Source of the DNA: Parvularcula mediterranea
Lineage (GTDB): Bacteria > Pseudomonadota > Alphaproteobacteria > Caulobacterales > Parvularculaceae
Assembly (NCBI RefSeq): GCF_013085255.1
Contig: NZ_JABFCX010000003.1
Span: forward strand, 248,001-312,000
Length of the DNA stretch: 64,000 nt
Reading direction: 5' to 3'
Below, in pieces: positions 19,530 through 29,041 of the stretch. Position 1 is the stretch's first letter. Every line of letters begins with the position of its first letter. Position numbers and translations under genes: made by a program. A model generated the notes under the pieces. It had not been told where the DNA came from. It worked only from the letters and a program-made list of their open reading frames with translations, and searched no databases.

Positions 19530-19987
19530 CCAAGATCGAGGAAAAACTCGCCGAGCAGGGCTACACCCTTCCCGATGCTGCGGCGCCGATCGGCAGCTAT
19601 CTCCCTTACTCCAAGTCGCGGAACCTCCTCTTCATCTCCGGCCAGCTGCCCTTCAGGGACGGCGAAGTCATCAAGGGCCGGCTTGGCGATAATATGACCA
19701 CGGTGGAAGGCGCGAAGGCTGCTGCGGCCTGTGCCGTGGGGATCGTGGCTCAGATCAAGGCTGCGCTGAACGGTGATTTCGGACGCATACGGGATATCGT
19801 GAAGCTTGAAGGCTTCGTCGCGGCGACGCCTGATTTCGAGGAGCATCCGAAGGTCATCAACGGCGCGTCGGACCTGATGGCGGAGCTGTTCTGCGGCCGG
19901 GGCACCCACTGCCGCACGGCGGTGGGCGTCAGCTCCCTACCCTTGGGCGCCGCTGTCGAGATCGCCGCTATCGTCTCCATCGATTAG
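19526..19987 (+). CDS. RidA/YjgF family protein
   Basis: The 153-residue protein shows the long-form RidA-like pattern common in alphaproteobacteria: PIGSYLPYSKSRNLLFISGQLPF and the C-terminal CRTAVGVSSLPLGAAVEI with the conserved Arg. Family members deaminate reactive enamine or imine intermediates, but this subgroup is poorly defined. It overlaps dinB by 4 bases, and its last 51 bases overlap the convergent lpxB. Confidence 0.88.
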   Translation: MTKIEEKLAEQGYTLPDAAAPIGSYLPYSKSRNLLFISGQLPFRDGEVIKGRLGDNMTTVEGAKAAAACAVGIVAQIKAALNGDFGRIRDIVKLEGFVAATPDFEEHPKVINGASDLMAELFCGRGTHCRTAVGVSSLPLGAAVEIAAIVSID

Positions 19988-21115
19988 CGCCAGGATCTCT
20001 CTGGTTGCGGCGACAGAGGGGTCTTCCGAACCAATCAGTTCAGGGAGCAACCGGCGGAAGGCTGAGATCTGCTTTCTGCGTTCGTCATCATCGTGGAACA
20101 GTCGGGTGACGTCTGCGCAGAGCTGCGCAGGCATGCAGTCGTCCTGCAGCCGCTCGGGGATGATCTCTTGCTTGGCGGCGACGTTCAGCACCGTGACGTA
20201 AGGCGTGGTGATGACCCGCTTTGCCCAATAGGCCACGACAGGCCCGACCTTATAGGCGACGACCATTGGTGTGCCGGTCAGTGCGAGTTCTGTCGTCACC
20301 GTGCCAGAAGCCGCAAGTGCGACGTCACCTGCGTCAAAGGCATCGAAACGCTCCGTGGGCGGAACGATGATGATGTCACCTTCCCATTTTGAAGCTTCTT
20401 CCTTGACCTTAGCCTCGACGCTGGCCGCCGTGATGACTGCGATCCTGAGGCCCGGTGTCTTGGCACGAACTTCGTCGAGGATCTCGGCGAAGACCGGGAG
20501 CAGCCGCTTCACCTCGCCCTGACGACTGCCAGGGAGGAGAAGGAGGAGCGGCGCGTCTCCGATGCCGTAGCGCGCACGGAAGCCGGGTCCGGATCGCGGG
20601 GTGCTGGCTGCTGCTTGGAAGTTCGGATTGCCGACGAACACGGCCTTGCCGCCATGTTGCTCGAACCACTGCGGCTCGAACGGCAGGAGGCAGAGGAGGA
20701 GGTCGAACATCTCCGCCGCGACCTTGGCCCGCTCCGGCCGTGAGGCCCAGACCTGTGGTACAGCGAGCTTAACGAGCTTCGTGTGCGGAGAATGCCGCTT
20801 GATCTCCTTGGCTACGATCTTGGAGAAGGCCCAGCTGTCGATGAGGACAGCCACGTCGGGCTGCTCCTTCTTCGCCATCAGGCCGATGCGGTTGGCGAGC
20901 TTTTTTGCGCGGGGAAGAGCTGCGATGGCGTCCACCGGACCCATCACTGCGAGACTGTCCGTGGACACCGGATCAACAAGGCCTGCAGCCTTCATCGCCT
21001 CCCCGCCACCGCCGACGAACCGCAGGCCGTCGCGCGCGGCGCCGAGCGCCTTCATCAGGCTTGCGCCCATCGCGTCGCCCGATGGTTCGGCTGCAGTGAG
21101 GAGGATGGTCGTCAT
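19937..21115 (-). CDS. lpxB: Lipid-A-disaccharide synthase LpxB
   Basis: The 392-residue GT19 enzyme opens with the hallmark AAEPSGDAMGASLM and has YVAPQVWA-like AVPQVWASRPERA, PGSRQGEVKRLLP and ASGTVTTELAL. It joins UDP-diacylglucosamine to lipid X to form the lipid A disaccharide at the inner membrane. It is the last gene of the lpx run, overlapping lpxI by 4 bases. Its 3' end overlaps the convergent RidA gene by 51 bases, so the ends of the two mRNAs would be complementary. Confidence 0.95.
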   Translation of the reverse strand: MTTILLTAAEPSGDAMGASLMKALGAARDGLRFVGGGGEAMKAAGLVDPVSTDSLAVMGPVDAIAALPRAKKLANRIGLMAKKEQPDVAVLIDSWAFSKIVAKEIKRHSPHTKLVKLAVPQVWASRPERAKVAAEMFDLLLCLLPFEPQWFEQHGGKAVFVGNPNFQAAASTPRSGPGFRARYGIGDAPLLLLLPGSRQGEVKRLLPVFAEILDEVRAKTPGLRIAVITAASVEAKVKEEASKWEGDIIIVPPTERFDAFDAGDVALAASGTVTTELALTGTPMVVAYKVGPVVAYWAKRVITTPYVTVLNVAAKQEIIPERLQDDCMPAQLCADVTRLFHDDDERRKQISAFRRLLPELIGSEDPSVAATREILALIDGDDSGDLDSGAQG

Positions 21116-21990
21116 GCGCCGCCTGCCTCGTCCGGGGTGAAGCCGTAGACAAAGATCCCGGCGTTGCGCGCAGCGTCTTCAACCGCCGCACGGTCAACGA
21201 TCAGCGCGCGCCCTGCTCCGACAGCGATGCCTGCGAGGCCCGCGGCGGCAGCCTTCTCAACCGTCCTGACACCGATGGTCGGCAGGTCGACGCGGAGCTC
21301 CTGCCCCGGCTTTGGCGTTTTGACGAGGACACCGATCTTTATCCCCTCCTGTCCTGGCTCAAAACCCTTCAGGTCATCAGGTAGCGCAGCGCACCGGTCG
21401 AGCATGGCGTCGGTGCCCTCGGCGGCCTCGACCGCGAGGACGAAGCCCCGGCGAACCACAACGCCCTGCGCAACATCGAAGGGCCCTAACGCTTCCACCA
21501 GCGCCACGCCCTTGGAGATGTCAGCCATATCTTCGGTGGAAGGCTTTTGCTCCGTGAGCGGACCAGCGCCGATCTTGAGATTGCCCGCTGCCTCCTCTGC
21601 CCCGATGACGCGGAAACCCTCGGCCTCAAAGGTCTCAACGATGACGTCGAGGATCGCGCCATCGCCTTTCCGGGCGGCTGAGACGACTTTCGGCAGCAGC
21701 TTCGCGCCGCGCCAGTCGGGCCGCAACTTGGCGAAGTTGGGACGCTGGACCTGGCCCGCGAAGCAGACCGCGTCGCAGTCTTCAGCCTTGAGGCGTTTCA
21801 GGATCGCGCCAAACTCGGCAATGGAAAGGTCAGCGCCGGGGAATGCGCCAAGCGCATCGTCCGCAGACAGACGAATGACAAAGGGCTCCTGCCCCTTCGC
21901 CTTCTCCGCTTCGGCGATCCTCAAGGGGAGCGTGCCGCCGCCTGCGATGATCCCCAGGCGGCGCCAGCCGGTCAGTTCGCTGGCAGGCAC
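21112..21990 (-). CDS. lpxI: UDP-2,3-diacylglucosamine diphosphatase LpxI
   Basis: The 292-residue DUF1009 protein has GIIAGGGTLPLRIAEA at the N-terminus, CFAGQVQRPNFAKLRPDW and VKTPKPGQELRVDLPTIG. LpxI, first shown in Caulobacter, removes UMP from UDP-diacylglucosamine and replaces the unrelated LpxH used by E. coli. Its position between lpxA and lpxB fits the role. Its start overlaps the lpxA end by 19 bases. Confidence 0.93.
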   Translation of the reverse strand: MPASELTGWRRLGIIAGGGTLPLRIAEAEKAKGQEPFVIRLSADDALGAFPGADLSIAEFGAILKRLKAEDCDAVCFAGQVQRPNFAKLRPDWRGAKLLPKVVSAARKGDGAILDVIVETFEAEGFRVIGAEEAAGNLKIGAGPLTEQKPSTEDMADISKGVALVEALGPFDVAQGVVVRRGFVLAVEAAEGTDAMLDRCAALPDDLKGFEPGQEGIKIGVLVKTPKPGQELRVDLPTIGVRTVEKAAAAGLAGIAVGAGRALIVDRAAVEDAARNAGIFVYGFTPDEAGGA

Positions 21991-22760
21991 AGGGTCCTGT
22001 CCCGCGAAGCGCGCATGAACTCAACGATCTCCATCACCTCCGGCACATCGCCATAGGTCTCGGCGCAGTCGTCGATCCGTTCCTTCAGTGTACCCTCAGG
22101 CGCGAACAGCATCCGGTACGCCGCGCGGATGGCGTGGATGGTCTTGCGGTCCATCTTGCGCCGCTTCATCCCGACAAGGTTCAGGCCCTCGAGCTTCGCG
22201 CGGTTGCCGATGACCGAACCGTAGGGGATCACGTCGCCGACGACGATCGCGCCGCCGCCTACGAAGGAGTAAGGGCCAATCGCCGTAAACTGATGAATTG
22301 CGACGAGGCCAGAGATGAAGACGCCATCACCGATGGTAATGTGCCCTGCCAGCGTCGCGTTGTTCGCCATGATGATACTGTTGCCGAGCACGCAGTCATG
22401 GGCGACGTGCGCGCCTACCATGAAGAGGCAGTCGTCACCGACCACGGTCTTCTCAATCCCCTGCACCGTGCCAGGGTTCATGGTTACATGCTCGCGAATC
22501 TGGTTGCGCTTGCCGACCTCGAGGGTCGTGGGCTCTCCCGCATAGGCGAGGTGCTGGGGCGGCGTGCCGAGCACTGCGAAGGGATAGACTTCGGTCTCCT
22601 CACCCACCGTCGTGCGGCCCAGAACGACCGAGTGCGGATGAAGTTTGACGCGGTCACCGATCTTCGCATCGGGGCCAACGTGGACGAAGGGGCCGATCTC
22701 GACGCCTTCACCGATTTCGGCGCCGTCTTCGACAATGGCGCGTGGATGGATTCCGCTCAT
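21972..22760 (-). CDS. lpxA: UDP-N-acetylglucosamine acyltransferase LpxA
   Basis: The 262-residue left-handed beta-helix protein opens [21 protein letters not shown] and has hexapeptide repeats to about residue 190, including HVAHDCVLGNSIIMAN with the catalytic His. The C-terminal helical part begins around NLVGMKRRKMDR. It transfers the first 3-hydroxyacyl chain from acyl carrier protein to UDP-GlcNAc in lipid A synthesis. It overlaps fabZ by 4 bases and lpxI by 19. Confidence 0.96.
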   Translation of the reverse strand: MSGIHPRAIVEDGAEIGEGVEIGPFVHVGPDAKIGDRVKLHPHSVVLGRTTVGEETEVYPFAVLGTPPQHLAYAGEPTTLEVGKRNQIREHVTMNPGTVQGIEKTVVGDDCLFMVGAHVAHDCVLGNSIIMANNATLAGHITIGDGVFISGLVAIHQFTAIGPYSFVGGGAIVVGDVIPYGSVIGNRAKLEGLNLVGMKRRKMDRKTIHAIRAAYRMLFAPEGTLKERIDDCAETYGDVPEVMEIVEFMRASRDRTLCLPAN

Positions 22761-23221
22761 TTGGGCCTCGTCAGCATGGCTTTGAATTCAGCTTCAGCGA
22801 CGGTCTTGCCGTCGACTTTCGCCTCGCCTGAGTATTTCCAGACTGGCGGCCGGCGGGTCTCGATCTTGACGTGCAGCTCAAGCACGTCGCCGGGCACCAC
22901 AGGCTTCCTGAACTTCACCTTGTCCATGCCCATGAAGAGAACGACCTGGCCTTCCGTATCAACATTCTCGGAATAGGCCGTGTACGCAGCAGCCGCCTGA
23001 GCCATGGCCTCGCAGATCAGGACGCCGGGCATGACGGGCATTTCGGGGAAGTGGCCCTGGAAGTATTCCTCGTTGGCCGTGACGTTCTTGATGCCGATCG
23101 CGCCGCCTTCCTTCCGGATCTGGACGATCTTGTCGATCATCAGGAACGGGTAGCGGTGGGGCAGGATGCCCTTGATCCCCGCAAGGTCGAGGTCGGGGAG
23201 AAATTCGTCCGTATCGCTCAT
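22757..23221 (-). CDS. fabZ: 3-hydroxyacyl-ACP dehydratase FabZ
   Basis: The 154-residue hotdog-fold enzyme has [12 protein letters not shown] with the catalytic His and [20 protein letters not shown] with the catalytic Glu. The start at 23221 (MSDTDEF) gives a 4-base overlap with lpxD; an in-frame codon at 23269 lies inside lpxD. It dehydrates 3-hydroxyacyl-ACP in fatty-acid elongation, competing with LpxA and LpxD for the same substrates, which explains its place in this operon. Confidence 0.95.
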   Translation of the reverse strand: MSDTDEFLPDLDLAGIKGILPHRYPFLMIDKIVQIRKEGGAIGIKNVTANEEYFQGHFPEMPVMPGVLICEAMAQAAAAYTAYSENVDTEGQVVLFMGMDKVKFRKPVVPGDVLELHVKIETRRPPVWKYSGEAKVDGKTVAEAEFKAMLTRPK

Positions 23222-24210
23222 TTTTTTCCGCCTGCTAACCGGCCGAGTGCGGCCGTTTCCTTCATCCATTGCCGCATCGGCTTAGCAGGCGTGCCGCCCA
23301 CCTTGCCGCCCGGCTCCACGTCCTTCATCAGGCCGGATTTGGCCGCGATCACCGCGCCATCGCCGATGTTGAGGTGATCGGCCATGCCGACCTGGCCGCC
23401 CATCATGACAAAGTCGCCGATGATGCAGGAGCCTGAAATCCCGGTCTGGCTGGCGACGAGAACGCCGCGGCCGAGCCTGCAATTGTGCGCGATCTGGCAG
23501 AGATTATCGATCTTGCTCATCGCGCCGATGACCGTGTCGCCAAGGGCGCCGCGATCCACGGTGGTCTGAGCACCGATGTCGACTTCATCTGCGAGCCGCA
23601 CCGCCCCGAGCTGGGGAACGGCAACGGGGCCGGTCTCGCCAGCGGTATAGCCAAAGCCTGCCTCACCGATGACAGCGCCAGCAAGGATGCGGCAGTTCTT
23701 CCCGATTTCTGCGTGAGCGATGGAAGCGCCAGCGGCGACGTAGGTCCCTTCGCCGAGGATCACGCCATGGCCGATGACGGCGTTAGGGCCAATGATGACC
23801 CCCTCGCCGATCTCCGCACCCGGGCCGATGACGGCAGTTTCGTGCACTTTTGCGGTCCGAGCGATCGTGGGCGCATCGCCCTCTTCAGCCGTCTCGCTGC
23901 GGCTCGCGAAGAGTGCCGCGGCGATCTTGGAGAAGGCGAGCTTCGGGGACTTGGCCTCAAGGACGATCGCAATGCCTTCAGGAGCTTCGCCGCCGCGGCC
24001 TTCCGGTACGATAATGGCTTCAGCGGCAGCGATCTCGCCCTTGAGCTTTTCGGAGAAGATCAGCGCGCCCTCACCGCCTTTGCCTGCCTCGGCGACGGTG
24101 GAGATGGCACCGCCTGCGCCGCGCACGATGGCAGCACTGCCGATCTCAGCGGCTCTTTCCGCGGTGAAAGGGCCTCGAAACGCGAAGAAGCGGGAATCAG
24201 GAAACGCCAT
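23218..24210 (-). CDS. lpxD: UDP-3-O-(3-hydroxyacyl)glucosamine N-acyltransferase LpxD
   Basis: The 330-residue beta-helix acyltransferase has an N-terminal uridine-binding domain (to about residue 100), hexapeptide repeats such as [22 protein letters not shown], and [14 protein letters not shown] containing the catalytic His. A C-terminal helix ends the protein. It adds the second acyl chain to the glucosamine of lipid A precursor. A terminator-like hairpin lies in the gap between it and skp upstream. Confidence 0.96.
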   Translation of the reverse strand: MAFPDSRFFAFRGPFTAERAAEIGSAAIVRGAGGAISTVAEAGKGGEGALIFSEKLKGEIAAAEAIIVPEGRGGEAPEGIAIVLEAKSPKLAFSKIAAALFASRSETAEEGDAPTIARTAKVHETAVIGPGAEIGEGVIIGPNAVIGHGVILGEGTYVAAGASIAHAEIGKNCRILAGAVIGEAGFGYTAGETGPVAVPQLGAVRLADEVDIGAQTTVDRGALGDTVIGAMSKIDNLCQIAHNCRLGRGVLVASQTGISGSCIIGDFVMMGGQVGMADHLNIGDGAVIAAKSGLMKDVEPGGKVGGTPAKPMRQWMKETAALGRLAGGKK

Positions 24211-24226
24211 GGCATTGCCTTAAACG

Positions 24227-24257
24227 AAAAAAGGCGGACGTCACGCGCCCGCCTTCG
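24227..24257 (-). terminator. Terminator or attenuator hairpin between skp and lpxD
   Basis: Read on the minus strand, AAGGCGG pairs with CCGCCTT (plus-strand positions 24249-24255 and 24231-24237), with an 11-base loop followed by six T residues (A-tract at 24227-24232). It sits just past the skp stop and 17 bases before the lpxD start. It should end or attenuate the bamA-skp transcript, so lpx expression may depend on read-through. Confidence 0.75.
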
Positions 24258-24281
24258 TATTTGTGATGATCCTCGGCTCGC

Positions 24282-24911
24282 TTACTGCTGAGCGGGAGCG
24301 GCCTCGCCGAGCTGGGCTTGGGCTGCAGCCTGTTGCTGCTGCTGGGCTGCGGCTGCTGCGGCGATCAGGTCAGGCTTATTGACCTGGATGCGCTGCACGA
24401 CCTTGTCGAGCTGGGCGATGACTTCGTCGGTGATGTCACCGCGGTCGTCAGCGGCGAGGACAGCCTGCTTCTCGAGGAGGACGTAGCCCTTGCGCTTCTT
24501 GAAGACGGCCTCGGAAATCGGCTCCCACTGCTCACGCAGTTCCTGGATGGCGGTACCGCGCGCCTGGGTCATCTCGGCTTCGCGGATCTGCTTGAGCTTC
24601 TCGAGGCTCTGGGCCGCTGCGAGGATGGTCTGGTAGCGCTGCTGGAACTCTTCGTCCGTCAGGTCACCGCGCTCGTCGCGCAGCTTGATGCTCTCGGCTT
24701 CGATGGCTGACTGCTGCTGCTTGATCTTCACGGCGATCTCTTCGGTCATGACGCGAAGCTGGCTGTCGATCGACTGGCCGGCCTGGCTCTCGCTGACGAC
24801 CCGCTGCTGGTCGAGGAAGAGGATGTTGCCGCGCTGGGCGAAGGCCGCGCTGCTGGCGAAGGTCGCTGCCGCGAGAATGAGTGCAGCCGTGATCTTGAAG
24901 AGGTTGGTCAT
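24282..24911 (-). CDS. skp: OmpH/Skp-family periplasmic chaperone
   Basis: The 209-residue protein starts at 24911 with a Sec signal peptide (MTNLFKITAALILAAATFAS, cleavage near AFAQ). GNILFLDQQRVVSESQAGQ begins the family's core, followed by a long coiled-coil with QQQSAIEAESIKLRDERG and LTDEEFQQRYQ. The C-terminus is an Ala/Gln-rich tail (AAAAAAQQQQQAAAQAQ) that is longer than in E. coli Skp. It holds unfolded outer-membrane proteins in the periplasm and is placed directly after bamA, as usual. An earlier in-frame start at 25100 would run into bamA and is rejected. Confidence 0.9.
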   Translation of the reverse strand: MTNLFKITAALILAAATFASSAAFAQRGNILFLDQQRVVSESQAGQSIDSQLRVMTEEIAVKIKQQQSAIEAESIKLRDERGDLTDEEFQQRYQTILAAAQSLEKLKQIREAEMTQARGTAIQELREQWEPISEAVFKKRKGYVLLEKQAVLAADDRGDITDEVIAQLDKVVQRIQVNKPDLIAAAAAAQQQQQAAAQAQLGEAAPAQQ

Positions 24912-25005
24912 TGTTTCCCGTACCCTGAGTGTGATCCTGTTCGCTTGCCCGATCGCGCCGAGGAAATCCACGGCGCGAAGGCTGAAACTTCGGTAGGCCC
25001 TTCGC

Positions 25006-27777
25006 CTAGAAGCGGCTGCCCGCCGAGAAACGGAAGCTCTGCGGCCGGTCGTAATCCTGCACCACGAAGGCTTCGGAGAGGTCGATCTGGATCGGGCCAA
25101 AGGGCGAGTTCCAGTTGATCGAGAGACCTGCCGTTACACGTGGGTCGAAGCCGTTTTGAAGCGGGTCGTCGAGCTGCAGCGTGTTGAAGGCCTGGCCTTC
25201 CTCATTGATCGTGTAGACGAGAACGCCTTCGGTGTTGGTGAGCGGCTCGCCTGCATCATCGAGAACGACATCATAGAATTCTTCGTTGAAGAATGGATCC
25301 GTCCCGAGCGCACCTCCGGGGAGGCTGTCAGGCCCGAAGAAGTTTCCTCGGTCGGATTCCACGTTGAAAAGCTCGTCGTCGATGTCATTGGTCAGGCCGA
25401 CCCAACCACCGTCAACGAAGAGCGACGCCCTGATCCCGTAGCTTGGAGGTAGCGGAAGCGGCAGAAGGATCTCCCCCGTACCGATTGCATAGGCGCGCGC
25501 ACCGATCGACTGGCCACGGCCCCGGAACCTGCCGGTCGCAAGGCTGCCGAACAGGCGCGGACCCACACCAGCCACGTCGAAGCCACGGAAGCCGCGGTTG
25601 CCACCGAGGAAGAACCGGTCGTTCAGCCTGACGCCGTCATCGTTGAAGCTGTCGATGTAGCCGCCATTGAACTTGATCGAGCCGATCAGGTTGTACGGCA
25701 GGCGCCTATAGACGCCTGACCGCAGGGTGCTGCGGTGGAAATTCACGTCGCCACCGACACCTGCAAAGGCCTGCGAGAGGCTGAGGTTGAAGCCCGAAGA
25801 CGGCACGATCGGGTCGTTCGTCTTGTCCATGTTGAACGTGTAGCCGAGCTGCGAGGTGAGGAACTCGCCGTTCCGGTCACAGTTCAGGTTCCGCTGCTGG
25901 GACTCGAGGTTGCACTGGTCGGTGCGGATGAAGCCCTGCTGCTCAACGGCGCCAGCATCGTCGAGGATCAGGTCGCGGATGATCTCGAAGTCCGTGCCAT
26001 CGACGAGGAACTCGTCAATCGGCACGTCCACGACGACCTGGTTCCCCTCGTCATCAAGCTCCGTGCCCTGAAATTCAGGGGTCTCACCATCGTCTGCAAA
26101 CATGTTGAAGGGGATGGTCTGGGTCAGCTCGAGATTATCGAAACGCAGGCCGTAGTTCAGGAGCAGCGAAGAATACTCGGACGCCGGGAAGCCGACGTTG
26201 AAGTTGGCGCCAATGCTCTCCGAGACGAAGCCAGCTTCCTCGAAGTCGGTCTTGTTGAGGAACAGCGACGCACCAGCGCGGAGCGGCCGGTTGAGGAAAT
26301 AGCGCTCAGTGATCGAGAGCTGCGCCTGGGTGGTCCGCTGGGCGGCCTGGAGGTTCAGGAGGACGTACTGGCCACGGCCAAGAAGGTTTGCCTGCTCCAC
26401 CGAGACGTTGAAGATGAAGTTGTCGTTCGAGCTGACGCCGCCGCCAATCTGGAAGCTACCGGTCGGCTGCTCGACCACGTTCACATCGAGGATCGTGCGG
26501 TCAGGCGCAGAGCCCGGCTGCTCTTCCACCGTGACTTCAGAGAAGTAGCCAAGGCCCTTCACCCGGCGCTCTGAACGGTCGATCAGCACACGGTTGAAGG
26601 CGTCGCCCTCCACGATCCGCATCTCGCGGCGGATTACGTGGTCGAGGGTTTGGATATTGCCGTTAATGTTGATCTCTTCGACATAGACCCTCGGGCCCTC
26701 GTTCACGTCGAAGGTCACATCGACGGTGCGGGTCTCAGGGTTCCTGTCGAGGCGAGGACGGACATCGACAAATGCGTAGCCTGCGAAACCTGCCGCGAAG
26801 GTCAGCGATTCCTCAGACTTCTCCAGAAGCTCCGAGTTGAAGGTCGTCCCGGTACGGATCGGTACGCGCGAGCGGAGCGCCCGGCCCGGCAGCTTCGAGA
26901 GCGTCGTGTTCACGTCGACATTGCCGAACGTGTATTTCGGGCCCTCTTCCACCGTGAAGGTGATGATGAAGGCTTCCTTGTTGGGCGTCAGCTCAGCGAC
27001 TGCGGAGACCGTCGTGAAGTCGGCGTAGCCGTTCTTCGAATAGTACTCGCGCAGGAGCTGGCGGTCATATTCGAGGCGGTCGGGATCGTAGTTGTCGTTG
27101 GACTCAAAGAAGTTCCACCACTTCGACTTGGCCGTCAGGATCGCGCCGCGCAGCTCAGCATCGGAGAAGGCTTCATTGCCGATGAAGTTGATGGCCTTCA
27201 CGCCCGTGCGGGGGCCTTCGTCGATGTCGAAGACGACGTCGACGCGGTTCTGCTCGAGGCGCTTGATCTTCGGCGTCACGGTGGCGCCGAAGCGGCCTGC
27301 CCGGCGGTAGACTTCGATGATCCGCTGGGCGTCAGCCTGCGCCTTGGCGCGGGTATAGACGGCGCGCGGCTCCAGCTGAATTTCTTCTTCGAACTTGTCC
27401 GAATCCGTGCGGCGGTTGCCGAGGAAGACCACGCGGTTGACGATCGGGTTCTCGACCACCTCGACCTCAAGCACACCTCTGCGCGGATCAAAGACGACGC
27501 TGGCATCTTCGAAGAGGCCGGTGGCGAAAAGGGACTTCAACGCATTGTCGATCTCGAGAGAGCCAACCTGCATCCCCGGCTCGACGGGCAGATAGGAACG
27601 CACCGTGCCCGCTTCGATCCTCTGGTTGCCCGAAACCTCGATCGTCCTGACGACGAGGGAGTAGTTCTCGTTCACCTGGGTCGGGCCCTGCACCCGGGGC
27701 TGCTGCGCGGCAGCCATGCCGAGCGAGCCGATGGCGGCGAGGGACAGGAGGGTTAGGGTTTTGAACGGACGTTGCAT
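25006..27777 (-). CDS. bamA: Outer-membrane assembly factor BamA
   Basis: The 923-residue precursor has a signal peptide (MQRPFKTLTLLSLAAIGSLG) after a GGAGAG ribosome site, which favours the ATG at 27777 over the GTG at 27804. POTRA domains occupy roughly residues 40-430, and the beta-barrel ends in a C-terminal Phe (RFSAGSRF). FFLGGNRGFRGFDVAGVGPR contains the (V/I)RG(F/Y)-type lid-lock motif. It inserts beta-barrel proteins into the outer membrane. It is about 100 residues longer than typical, owing to acidic loop insertions near EFQGTELDDEGNQVVVD and DVVLDDAGEPLTNTEG. Confidence 0.95.
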   Translation of the reverse strand: MQRPFKTLTLLSLAAIGSLGMAAAQQPRVQGPTQVNENYSLVVRTIEVSGNQRIEAGTVRSYLPVEPGMQVGSLEIDNALKSLFATGLFEDASVVFDPRRGVLEVEVVENPIVNRVVFLGNRRTDSDKFEEEIQLEPRAVYTRAKAQADAQRIIEVYRRAGRFGATVTPKIKRLEQNRVDVVFDIDEGPRTGVKAINFIGNEAFSDAELRGAILTAKSKWWNFFESNDNYDPDRLEYDRQLLREYYSKNGYADFTTVSAVAELTPNKEAFIITFTVEEGPKYTFGNVDVNTTLSKLPGRALRSRVPIRTGTTFNSELLEKSEESLTFAAGFAGYAFVDVRPRLDRNPETRTVDVTFDVNEGPRVYVEEININGNIQTLDHVIRREMRIVEGDAFNRVLIDRSERRVKGLGYFSEVTVEEQPGSAPDRTILDVNVVEQPTGSFQIGGGVSSNDNFIFNVSVEQANLLGRGQYVLLNLQAAQRTTQAQLSITERYFLNRPLRAGASLFLNKTDFEEAGFVSESIGANFNVGFPASEYSSLLLNYGLRFDNLELTQTIPFNMFADDGETPEFQGTELDDEGNQVVVDVPIDEFLVDGTDFEIIRDLILDDAGAVEQQGFIRTDQCNLESQQRNLNCDRNGEFLTSQLGYTFNMDKTNDPIVPSSGFNLSLSQAFAGVGGDVNFHRSTLRSGVYRRLPYNLIGSIKFNGGYIDSFNDDGVRLNDRFFLGGNRGFRGFDVAGVGPRLFGSLATGRFRGRGQSIGARAYAIGTGEILLPLPLPPSYGIRASLFVDGGWVGLTNDIDDELFNVESDRGNFFGPDSLPGGALGTDPFFNEEFYDVVLDDAGEPLTNTEGVLVYTINEEGQAFNTLQLDDPLQNGFDPRVTAGLSINWNSPFGPIQIDLSEAFVVQDYDRPQSFRFSAGSRF

Positions 27778-27800
27778 CCAGCTCTCCGAAGGTCGCCGCG

Positions 27801-29030
27801 TCACAGGACGAGGCGCAGTATGTCGTTTGTGAACACGAAGACGATCAGCACAAGGACGGCCGCCATGCCGATCCTGAACAGAACGCCTTGCACGAGTTCG
27901 TTCATGGGTTTCCCCGTGATGGCCTCGTAACCGTAGAAAACGAGATGCCCACCATCGAGGACGGGTACAGGAAGAAGGTTGAGGAACCCAACCGAAATCG
28001 AAATCAGTGCCGCGACCTGCAGGAAATTCGCGCCTGACATCAGGAGTCTCTCCGACAGCGAGATTTCCACGGGCGCTGTGAAGCCTGAAGAAGCGGCCTG
28101 CCCCGCGAACTGCGCGATCCTGACCGGGCCGCCGATCTGACGGGGGTCTTCTTGCAGCGTCACGAGCCTTGCGAAGTAGCGGCCTGTCACAGAGATGATC
28201 CGGCCGGTTTCGCGGACCCCTTCTCCAACAGCAGCAACTGGCCCGAAGCGTTTGCGGCTGATCAGCCGGTTATCCGCGGCGATGCCGAGCTGGCCTGCTT
28301 CGATCTCATTGCCGAAGGCATCCTGCTGCACCGTCCGGCGAGGCGTTGCCTTCAGGGTGACGATCTCGCCTTCGCGGTCGACGGTGAAGGTCAGCTCTTC
28401 ATTCGAAGCCAGCTTGATCCGCGCCGCCATCGAATCGAAGTCGCGGACCTTCGCGCCGTTAAGGGTCAGGATGCGATCGCCGGGCTCGAAGCCTGCCACC
28501 TCCGCGGCGCTATCTTCGACCACCACGCTGACGACAGGCTCCACGACAGGACGGCCGAACGCCATGAACAGCCCTGCAAAGAGGACGATGGCGAGGATGA
28601 AGTTGGCAATGGGACCAGCTGCTACCACGGCTGCGCGCTGCCAGACCGGGCGGAAGTGGAAGCAGTCGCGCTTCTCTTCCTCAGTCAGGGCCGCTTCGAG
28701 GGCTTCCCGCTGGGAGCCGAATTGCGTCGTGCCGGCCTTGCCATCATTCGCGTTGGCAGCGCCTGCGGAAGCGGCATTCGCATCGCCGAAGAACTTCACA
28801 TAGCCGCCGAGAGGATAGGCGCCGATCCGCCAGATCGTACCCTTGCGGTCGCGCCAGCGCACCAGCTCCGGTCCGAAACCGATGGAGAATGCGTCGATCC
28901 GGATACCGAACAAACGTCCGGTCTGGAAATGTCCGAGCTCGTGAATGAAGACGATGAGCGGCAGCATGACGAGGAACGCCAGCACACTGACGATCACCGT
29001 GGATCCGCTACTGAGGATCTGTTCCAGCAT
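27801..29030 (-). CDS. rseP: Site-2 zinc metalloprotease RseP
   Basis: The 409-residue inner-membrane protease has HELGH at residues 30-34, SIGFGPELVRW, a PDZ domain around residues 165-250 (AEVAGFEPGDRILTLNG) and the LLPVPVLDGGHLVF motif with the third zinc ligand Asp. It cleaves anti-sigma factors and remnant signal peptides within the membrane. It lies between dxr and bamA as in most proteobacteria, with 23 bases to the bamA start. Confidence 0.95.
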   Translation of the reverse strand: MLEQILSSGSTVIVSVLAFLVMLPLIVFIHELGHFQTGRLFGIRIDAFSIGFGPELVRWRDRKGTIWRIGAYPLGGYVKFFGDANAASAGAANANDGKAGTTQFGSQREALEAALTEEEKRDCFHFRPVWQRAAVVAAGPIANFILAIVLFAGLFMAFGRPVVEPVVSVVVEDSAAEVAGFEPGDRILTLNGAKVRDFDSMAARIKLASNEELTFTVDREGEIVTLKATPRRTVQQDAFGNEIEAGQLGIAADNRLISRKRFGPVAAVGEGVRETGRIISVTGRYFARLVTLQEDPRQIGGPVRIAQFAGQAASSGFTAPVEISLSERLLMSGANFLQVAALISISVGFLNLLPVPVLDGGHLVFYGYEAITGKPMNELVQGVLFRIGMAAVLVLIVFVFTNDILRLVL

Positions 29031-29041
29031 CCGCCTGCCTT

